Program-made: the position numbers and the translations under genes
Source of the DNA: Sulfidibacter corallicola
GTDB taxonomy: Bacteria; Acidobacteriota; Holophagae; Acanthopleuribacterales; Acanthopleuribacteraceae
DNA length: 64,000 nt
Direction of reading: 5' to 3'
Assembly: GCF_017498545.1 (NCBI RefSeq)
Contig: NZ_CP071793.1
Span: 2,976,001 to 3,040,000, forward strand
Shown here: positions 57,608 through 64,000 of the stretch, in pieces
Layout: each line of letters opens with the position of its first letter
How positions within the stretch are numbered: position 1 is the first letter of the stretch
Notes under the pieces: model-generated
Told to the model about the DNA's origin: nothing
The model's database searches: none
Seen by the model: the letters and a program-made list of their open reading frames with translations, nothing else

Positions 57608-58397
57608 CGCAACGCTGGGATGGGCCCGCCCCGGGTCGCGCTGGAGGTGCGACCGGACGTCACTTTGGACCACCATTTATTTAGAACGCGTGCCGCAGGC
57701 ACGCCACCAGCAGGGACCCTGAAGGGGTCACACATTTCAGCGAAGGCGGTCCTGCGATCAGGATCATGCTTGGACTATCGTTGTTCGCGGCCAATCCTGA
57801 AGGGATGGCCGGCCCCATGTTTGGTCCACAACTTATTAAAAATGCGTGCCGCAGGCACGCCACCAGCAGGGACCCTGTAAGGGTCACACATTACAGCGAA
57901 GGGTTAAGGAGTCGGGACGACGACGCAACCCTGGTTGTTCGGGGTTCCCGGACACCAGCCCTGAAGGGGCGGCTCCGCGGAGGGCTTCGCGAAAGTGACG
58001 GGAACTCCAGGAGGGACTTCATAGTCCCGCCCCGTTGGGGCTGGAGTTCGGGCACTCCATAGAACCAGGGTTGCGTCGCCTCCGGCTCCTTAACCCTTCG
58101 CTGTATTGTGTCGTCCCTTCAGGACGCCTGCTGGTGGCGTGCCTGCGGCACGCGTTTTTATGTATCGCCATCCAAACATTCGGCTGGCCATCCCTCCAGG
58201 ATTGGCCGCGGACGGTGCCCATCCAAGCATCCCGTTGCCCGCCAACGGTGCACAACCAGGCATCCCGTTCCCCGCCAACGGTACCCATCCAGGCATCCGG
58301 TTGCCCGCCAACGGTGCCCATCGAGGGATTCGGTTGGCCGCGAGCGGTGCCCATCGAGGCATCCGGTTGGCCGCGGACGGTGCCTATCCCGACATAA
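57608..58397. repeat. Composite tandem repeat, unit 1 (790 bp)
   Basis: Begins CGCAA..GGGATGGGCCCGCC and is about 95 percent identical by eye to unit 2 over its first 606 bases. Contains three copies of a GCGTGCC/GGCACGC hairpin element: two in one orientation (57688, 57844) and one inverted (58137). A 33-bp minisatellite ends the unit. Confidence 0.85.
58214..58395. repeat. 33-bp minisatellite array 1
   Basis: Five full units starting at 58214, 58247, 58280, 58313 and 58346 (GGTGCCCATCCAAGCATCCC-type, ending GCCAAC or GCGGAC) plus a partial sixth at 58379. A degenerate unit also precedes the array. Confidence 0.88.
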
Positions 58398-59220
58398 CGC
58401 AAGGCCGGGATGGGCCCGCCCCGGGTCGCGCTGAAGGTGCGACCGGACGTCACGTTGGACCACCATTTATTTAAAACGCGTGCCGCAGGCACGCCACCAG
58501 CAGGGACCCTGTAAGGGTCACACATTTCAGCGAAGGCGGTCCTGCGATCAGGATCATGCTTGGACTATCGTTGTTCGCGGCCAATCCTGAAGGGATGGCC
58601 GGCCCCATGTTTGGTCCACAACTTATTAAAAATGCGTGCCGCAGGCACGCCACCAGCAGGGACCCTGAAGGGGTCACACATTACAGCGAAGGGTTAAGGA
58701 GTCGGGACGACGACGCAACCCTGGTTGTTCGGGGTTCCCGGACACCAGCCCTGAAGGGGCGGCTCCGCGGAGGGCTTCGCGAAGGTGACGGGAACTCCAA
58801 GAGAGCCCTTCATAGTCCCGCCCCGTTGGGGCTGGAGTTCGGGCACTCAATAGAACCAGGGTTGCGTCGCCTCCGGCTCCTTAACCCTTCGCTGTTTTGT
58901 GTCGTCCCTTCAGGACGCCTGCTGGTGGCGTGCCTGCGGCACGCGTTTTTATGTATCGCCATCCAAACATTCGGTTGGCCATCCCTCCAGGATTGGCCGC
59001 CAACGGTGCACATCCAGGCATCCCGTTGACCCCCAACGATACCCAACCTGGCATCCCGTTGACCCCCAACGGTGCCCATCCAAGCATCCCGTTGACCCCC
59101 AACGGTACCCATCCAGGCATCCCGTTGCCTGCGTACGGTGCACATCCAAACATCCCGTTGAACTCGGACGACGACCACCCAAGCATCCGTCCGGCCACAC
59201 GCAATGCCCATCCCACCCAT
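58398..59220. repeat. Composite tandem repeat, unit 2 (823 bp)
   Basis: Direct tandem copy of unit 1, longer by 33 bases (one minisatellite period). A third truncated copy starts at 59221 (CGCAAGGCTGGGATGGGCCC) and stops being similar near 59253. Confidence 0.85.
59005..59187. repeat. 33-bp minisatellite array 2
   Basis: Full units at 59005, 59038, 59071, 59104 and 59137, partial at 59170. The internal consensus differs from array 1 (GACCCCCAAC instead of GCCCGCCAAC), so the units were homogenised within each array. Confidence 0.85.
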
Positions 59221-59376
59221 CGCAAGGCTGGGATGGGCCCGCCCCCGGTCGCCTTTGTGTTCGGTTGGTGGAAAGGCCATCACGACTCATTTTCATCCTC
59301 GATGGCGTGACATCGAGACGGATGATGGGTCGCCGACGGCCCCTGTCGGGTTCCAGTGAGCGGTCCAGGCCGGCAA

Positions 59377-61809
59377 CTAGGTCCCGAAATCCATCACCGC
59401 GTTCGATTCGCCGTTAAAACCGTGACCACCCAGAGCGGTCCCGTGCAAGCGACCGCCACGCCCACCGAGACCACCTCGTCCACCCTGCACGACAAAGAGG
59501 CCGTCGCGAACCAGCTTGCTTTCGCTCAAGGCAACCCCGACCGAAATACCTCCGTTTCCTCCGGCTCCCGCACCGCCGTCACCGCCACGTCCGCCAGAAC
59601 CACCCTTGCCACCCGCACCGGATGTTCGGGTCGTGCCCCAGCCGCTGGTGCTCGTGCCCGAGCCACCTGCTTGGCCCGGCTTGCCCGCACCTCCGGCCGA
59701 GGCGTCGCCACCCGCACCTCCGGGGCCGCCAGTTCCCTTCAAGATGGCCACGTTTCGCGTGGTGAGACCTGCGTTGACGCAAACGATTCCCAACGAGCCA
59801 GCGCCCGCCAGGCCGCCGGCGCCCGCCTGACCGCCATTCCCCGCATCGCCTCCGTTTCCGCCCGATCCGCCCATGCACAGAACCGAAGAGCCCATGAACC
59901 AGTTGACGAGGCGGGAACCACCGGAACCACCGCCGCCGCCACCCGAGCCGGAAGATCCGGACGTTCCGTCATTACCGGGATATCCGAGCCATTTTTCAGC
60001 GTTGAAACAGCCTCTCGCGTCGGGATGGGCCACGCCATGGGTACCGCCTATTCCGGTCACACCGTTGCCACCATTTTTTCCATCATCACCGTTCCCGGCG
60101 GTATTTCCCTTGTAGGTGTCCCCCCAACCGTGAGCACCCCCGCTTCCCCCGGCCAGGTGGTGTGCACCCTTGGCGTCGGTGATATTCAGGCTCTGCCCCT
60201 TGGTTCCGTCGTGATCGGTGACCTTGGGATTCGGGTCGGATCCGGAGTTCTTGGTAGCCTTCCCCCCTTTTCCGCCGAGCACGGTGGACTTTTGGGCCGG
60301 TGGCGCACCAGCCTTCCCTGCAGCACCCGTCGCACCGTCGCCCATGATGATTTTCACGTTCGCCAAGACGATCTGGGACCGCGTGTCTTTCAGGTCGTTT
60401 CGCACCATGATGCCGCACCGAGAGGCAACGGCTCCGGTGGGTTTGGGTTCGTTGACGCAGATGACGTCACACACCACGGTCGCTTTCCCGATGTTTTTCC
60501 CGGTGAGGGTGGCCGAACTGGCATTCGACGCGAAAAAGGTAAATTGATTGTGCTTGCCTTTCCATTCGTTCTCCGGTGACCTCAAGACGGCTGGGTCGAT
60601 AGACGCATGCCGTTTGAAATCAGGGGAGAATCCTCCCCATAGGTGGATACCCGCTCTCAGGTTCACCGCCCCCGCAAATTCACCGCAGGAAACCAACACG
60701 TTTTCGATGCCCCGTGCATCCGCCTCCACCAAGCCGGCCACTACCGTCCGCTTCGGAGCCGATTGGGTTCCCGGATTGGTATCTTTACCAGATGTAGAAA
60801 CATAGAGGCTTTGGGCGATGAACTTCACGTTCGCCAAACGAAGGAACCGATTTTCGTTGAACACGGGACTGCCTTTGGCCACGTAGGATATGCCGCGCCC
60901 CACCAAGGTGGTCTTCGCCGCCACGGCCGCCATCTTCACCTCGATACAGACCAGATTGGCCAAGAAGGTGGATCGCGTGATGTCGGGCGCTGCCAGAGCG
61001 CTTTCCCCGCCTTTCCCAAGAAGCACGGTGTACTTGCGGGAATAACTCGAGATGGCGCGTTTCTCCGACCGCAGCGTCTCTTCCTTCAGGACGTGGTATT
61101 CATCGAAATCCAACGTCATGCTGGCCCAAAGGTGAATGCCCGGCACCAGGGTCGTGGTTTCCTCGAACTCGCCTGCCGTGATCATCAGGTCGTGAAGGCC
61201 GCGTTCGCGAGCCAAGGCGAGTCCCTTGCCCGTCGTTCGAACCGGCTCGGTTCGGGTACCCTCGGCCTTGTCGTCACCCTCTCGCGACACGTAGACCGCC
61301 TCGCCGATCAACTTCACGTTGCGCAAGCGCAGGTTTTTGTTTTTGCGGAAGGCCCCTGAATCGGCCAAGACGCCATGAATGCCATAGGCAAAGGTGTCGA
61401 AACGGATCTCGAGTTGCCCGATGGAGACATTGGTGAAAATGAGATCGCTGTACTCGGTTGGTGTATCGAATTTCCCGGCGGCAAGGCCTGACCAGAATGC
61501 CGGGTGATCGATCACCGTGAATTTCTTGCCGTTACGGCTCTCACTGCGCCGAGGCGACATCAATTCCACATCACTCAAGGCATGGGCGTCAGAGAAATCA
61601 GGGCGGTAGCTACCGCGAATATGAATCCCCGGAATCGGTTCGAAGGAGCCGCGATAGACGCCATGGGCCACCAAAACCTGCTCGATCCCCAGAGTCCGCG
61701 CTTGGGTCAGGGCACGTGCGAGGCTTGCCACGGGCGCCTTGGCATCGGTCCCTTTGTGGGCATCGTCGCCGGTCGCCGCTACGAAAATGACGGTGTTTTC
61801 TTCAGTCAT
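59377..61809 (-). CDS. Triple-repeat, glycine-rich structural protein
   Basis: 810 residues from ATG 61809 (GGAGG 10 bases upstream; a GTG three bases earlier overlaps the stop of the upstream gene). No signal peptide is visible. Three imperfect repeats (about 8-130, 170-300 and 345-470) share the pattern 'VLVAHGVYRG..PGIHIRGSYRPDF', 'LMITAGEFEE..PGIHLWASMTLDF' and 'VLVSCGEFAG..AGIHLWGGFSPDF', likely beta-helix (DUF1565-like) segments. The last 300 residues are very glycine rich (GGAGG, GGSGG runs, collagen-like or PGRS-like spacing) with scattered Cys. It is translationally linked to the membrane protein upstream. Function unknown; a surface or fibre protein is plausible, but the secretion route is not evident. 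Confidence 0.85.
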   Translation of the reverse strand: MTEENTVIFVAATGDDAHKGTDAKAPVASLARALTQARTLGIEQVLVAHGVYRGSFEPIPGIHIRGSYRPDFSDAHALSDVELMSPRRSESRNGKKFTVIDHPAFWSGLAAGKFDTPTEYSDLIFTNVSIGQLEIRFDTFAYGIHGVLADSGAFRKNKNLRLRNVKLIGEAVYVSREGDDKAEGTRTEPVRTTGKGLALARERGLHDLMITAGEFEETTTLVPGIHLWASMTLDFDEYHVLKEETLRSEKRAISSYSRKYTVLLGKGGESALAAPDITRSTFLANLVCIEVKMAAVAAKTTLVGRGISYVAKGSPVFNENRFLRLANVKFIAQSLYVSTSGKDTNPGTQSAPKRTVVAGLVEADARGIENVLVSCGEFAGAVNLRAGIHLWGGFSPDFKRHASIDPAVLRSPENEWKGKHNQFTFFASNASSATLTGKNIGKATVVCDVICVNEPKPTGAVASRCGIMVRNDLKDTRSQIVLANVKIIMGDGATGAAGKAGAPPAQKSTVLGGKGGKATKNSGSDPNPKVTDHDGTKGQSLNITDAKGAHHLAGGSGGAHGWGDTYKGNTAGNGDDGKNGGNGVTGIGGTHGVAHPDARGCFNAEKWLGYPGNDGTSGSSGSGGGGGGSGGSRLVNWFMGSSVLCMGGSGGNGGDAGNGGQAGAGGLAGAGSLGIVCVNAGLTTRNVAILKGTGGPGGAGGDASAGGAGKPGQAGGSGTSTSGWGTTRTSGAGGKGGSGGRGGDGGAGAGGNGGISVGVALSESKLVRDGLFVVQGGRGGLGGRGGRLHGTALGGHGFNGESNAVMDFGT

Positions 61810-61811
61810 CA

Positions 61812-63899
61812 CTACCCCACCTCCGGCACTTCGGGCAAATCGTCGATGGCGCGATCGAATTCTTCTCTCGTGTCATCTCGCCAATCCTCCCGTGCATCGT
61901 AGTCCTCGTTGTACCGCTCCACTTCATCGAGCCAGTCCTGATGGTGCTCGTGGTTCTCGTCCCGACGCGGATCTCTATCCAATTCCTGTCTTCTTTCCTC
62001 GAGTTCTTCCTCGTACCTTTCAAAAATCCGATCGATGATGCCATCCCGTTTCTCCCGGAGTTCTTCGACCAATCTTCGTTTCAAAGCCTGCGCATCGCCG
62101 ATGGCCGCGCGGGTGCGTTTGAAGCGCTTTTTCAGCTCCTTGAGATCATCCATGACGCGACTCATTTCTCCTTGAGGCATTTCGCTCAGTTCCTCCCGCA
62201 GGTTTTCCTTGGCGGTTCGGTAAAAATCTTTGAAGTCCTCCCACTGCTGTTTGTCCGCTCGGTCGGCATCACGCCGCCGCTTATCCGTGAGAGCGATGAC
62301 ACTCGCGACGATGCTCGAAATGACGGAAATCGCCGTCGTGGTCACGAACAGGATGACCGTACCCGTGGGGACGGTGTGGGGATTGGTGAGAACATTCACC
62401 GCGAACGAGCGTTTCGCCTCTTCGCGATCGCTCGCCAAGCGAAGCGACAAACTCTGGGATCCGATTTGCAACGCCTGCCCCACATAGATTCCACTTGCAC
62501 TGTCGATGTTCCCCGTGAAGTTGTCGGATTGGGTGAGGCTCCACAGGTAATGGCCCGAATCGCCGCCGATCCCCTGAAAATGGTGCTCGAACTGCACATC
62601 CAAAAACACGTTGCCGGGCCCCTGATCGAGAATGGAGAGGGGACCCAGGTTTTCCGTCACCGTCAATTCGAAATAGGCGCCGGCTTTGGCTTCCTCCGCA
62701 TCGGTCACCACCAGTTCGAAGCGATATTTGCCGGCAGCTACATTTTCAGAAACCACGCCCTGAATGACGCCATCGGGAAACAAGACCAACCCGTCCGGCA
62801 GGGTTCCCGCTCCTTGCGACCACGCGTAGGGGGCGGTCCCCCCTTCGGCGCTCAACTCGATTTGATAGGTCGTGAGCTGCTTGGCCGGTGCCCCATCGAA
62901 CGCATCCTGGGTGGTGCCGATGGCCAGTGGTTCCAAACTGTGGCCTCGGGCCCCCAATGGACGACGCGCTGCGATTCGCGGGGCCTCACCCATGCCTTGT
63001 CGTCGAAAGCAGACAAAATGAGAGACTTCGCCATTCCGAGTCAGTTGTCCGAGAAGTCTGTGGCGACCTTCGTGATCGCGCCTCAAGACCAATTCCCCCT
63101 CCGCGCCGTCATGAGTCCAGGCAAGGTAATTGTGTGAAAAGACGGTGCTTTCCGAGAGGTCCACCTCATCGAAAGAGAAAAAGACACGATCGCCACGGCC
63201 ATTGAACACCATGGGTTTGGATGGATAAACCGGGTGTCCGTCTTCGAAAAACAGGATCTCGTAGATACCGCTCCAAAAGGCGGGATCGTCGCCCCGAGTC
63301 GCACCGGTGGCGCCCTCCCTGCTGAACACGTTTTTTCGACCCACGACCTGAACATCTCCCCCTTCGGGGAAACTCAGGGTTCCAGTACAGATCGACTCGA
63401 AAATCCCGCCATTGGCCAAGAAGTCGCGCCAGGCTTCGGGATCTTCTCGATCGAAATCGGAATCGGGTTCGAACGAAAACGCCAATTCGCCGGAGGACCT
63501 TTCGTTCTCCCAACCGAGCGTTCCGTCTTCGAAGGAAACATCGTCGAGGCGTTCGTTCAAAGTCACTTGGTCACGACGATTCCGCAAGACGTAGTGGTTC
63601 CCACGCTCGTCGTACAACCAATAATCTCCAAACCAAAACAACCGCTCCTCAGACATGGCACTTTCGTATTCGTCGACAATGGTCTTCCAATCCGTTTTAC
63701 AGCCAAGCTCGACTCGGATGAAGTTCTCCAGCTCGTCGATGGCTCGATCCATTTGCTCCGGGGTATCGTAGAGGTCGAAGAAATGAGCGTGATGCCCCAT
63801 GTAGTACAGTGAAAAAAAGGAATTGTTTTGGATTTGGGTCCAGAATCGACGCGCTTCTCTCCGGTCGATGGCTTGTTGGGTATTCACTCGAGCGTTCAT
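61812..63899 (-). CDS. Single-pass membrane protein with Ig-like domains and charged coiled coil
   Basis: 695 residues; ATG 63899 is chosen because AGGAGG lies 8 bases upstream (an in-frame TTG at 63905 is too close). The first 320 residues are unrecognised, rich in aromatic and acidic residues ('FSLYYMGHHAHFFDLYD'). Residues about 340-535 are two putative Ig/cadherin-like domains ('GTAPYAWSQGAGTLPDGL' and a second copy ending 'SLSLRLASD'). A transmembrane helix lies at about 545-567 (VILFVTTTAISVISSIVASV), followed by about 125 residues of highly charged coiled coil (RRRDADRADKQQ, EELEERRQELDRD). No N-terminal signal peptide is seen, so topology is uncertain. Its stop codon touches the start of the glycine-rich gene: an operon pair. 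Confidence 0.85.
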   Translation of the reverse strand: MNARVNTQQAIDRREARRFWTQIQNNSFFSLYYMGHHAHFFDLYDTPEQMDRAIDELENFIRVELGCKTDWKTIVDEYESAMSEERLFWFGDYWLYDERGNHYVLRNRRDQVTLNERLDDVSFEDGTLGWENERSSGELAFSFEPDSDFDREDPEAWRDFLANGGIFESICTGTLSFPEGGDVQVVGRKNVFSREGATGATRGDDPAFWSGIYEILFFEDGHPVYPSKPMVFNGRGDRVFFSFDEVDLSESTVFSHNYLAWTHDGAEGELVLRRDHEGRHRLLGQLTRNGEVSHFVCFRRQGMGEAPRIAARRPLGARGHSLEPLAIGTTQDAFDGAPAKQLTTYQIELSAEGGTAPYAWSQGAGTLPDGLVLFPDGVIQGVVSENVAAGKYRFELVVTDAEEAKAGAYFELTVTENLGPLSILDQGPGNVFLDVQFEHHFQGIGGDSGHYLWSLTQSDNFTGNIDSASGIYVGQALQIGSQSLSLRLASDREEAKRSFAVNVLTNPHTVPTGTVILFVTTTAISVISSIVASVIALTDKRRRDADRADKQQWEDFKDFYRTAKENLREELSEMPQGEMSRVMDDLKELKKRFKRTRAAIGDAQALKRRLVEELREKRDGIIDRIFERYEEELEERRQELDRDPRRDENHEHHQDWLDEVERYNEDYDAREDWRDDTREEFDRAIDDLPEVPEVG

Positions 63900-64000
63900 G
63901 ATCAAATCCTCCTGATCTCAAATCGTTAATTTGGGCACGGGCCTCTCTCGCTTTCCGATGCATTCGAGAGGTCTCCAAAACGCGGGTTGGTATCTATCCA

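Larger units (their letters stand above)
57517..59376. other. Long non-coding region filled with composite repeats
   Basis: 1.86 kb without a credible gene. Reading frames here consist of low-complexity 11-residue repeats, lack ribosome-binding sites and are duplicated with the DNA repeat. From 57608 to about 59253 the DNA is made of two tandem units of about 0.8 kb and the start of a third. The last 120 bases before the leftward gene carry nothing recognisable. Confidence 0.75.

Noticed and set aside
58019..58525. Repetitive leftward frame with 11-residue repeats (GTVGGQPDAWM type)
   Set aside because: The 33-bp period makes frames stay open; similar frames exist on both strands and are duplicated in the second unit. 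No ribosome-binding site, so treated as non-coding.
58214..59187. CRISPR array
   Set aside because: The 33-bp units are contiguous without unique spacers and no cas genes are present; this is a minisatellite.
63697..63978. Leftward 93-codon frame at the right edge
   Set aside because: It overlaps the start of the membrane Ig/coiled-coil gene in another frame. The last 100 bases may hold the tail of an upstream gene, but two frames are open and neither can be chosen.

Overview
The window is a 64 kb piece of a GC-rich (about 60 percent by eye), gene-dense bacterial chromosome with good Shine-Dalgarno sites. The gene set points to a Gram-negative of the Acidobacteriota (Holophagae/Acanthopleuribacter-like) or a similar deep lineage. 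It includes a Tricorn-type protease, a propeller histidine kinase, large secreted proteins with cohesin, dockerin, PKD and Ig domains, SLH domains, a kinase-like/TPR/sulfatase-modifying fusion and an orphan NRPS. This taxonomic reading is inference; no rRNA or tRNA gene was seen.

Left part (1-20457): a leftward operon encodes an SLH-bearing alpha/beta hydrolase and a giant multidomain surface protein that runs off the left edge. Divergently, a rightward operon encodes two secreted proteins that each carry both cohesin and dockerin modules. A periplasmic-propeller histidine kinase and its NarL-type response regulator follow. The theme is cell-surface assembly and sensing.

Middle part (20796-31197): housekeeping and accessory genes. 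A VOC-family protein diverges from a CGNR zinc-finger regulator across a promoter with a palindromic operator candidate. Next come a site-2-protease-like M50 membrane protein, a 608-residue protein I do not recognise, a secreted Tricorn-like S41 protease with a very charged insertion, a small secreted protein, an SDR oxidoreductase and a YceH protein.

Centre right (31495-52067): two very large leftward genes. One is a 1561-residue membrane protein joining a kinase fold that lacks its catalytic aspartates to a Gly/Asp/Phe repeat region, TPR-like helices and a C-terminal FGE-sulfatase fold. The other is a single 5176-residue NRPS laid out TubC-dock, four C-A-T modules, then C-T-TE with no adenylation domain. 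No PPTase, MbtH, transporter or second megasynthase is visible beside it.

Right part (52908-63899): a histone-deacetylase-like amidohydrolase, class II fumarase and a membrane-anchored PQQ-type propeller protein. A 1.7 kb non-coding stretch of composite tandem repeats follows, built from units of about 0.8 kb that contain 33-bp minisatellites and recurrent GC hairpins. The window closes with a leftward pair encoding a single-pass membrane Ig/coiled-coil protein and a triple-repeat, glycine-rich structural protein.
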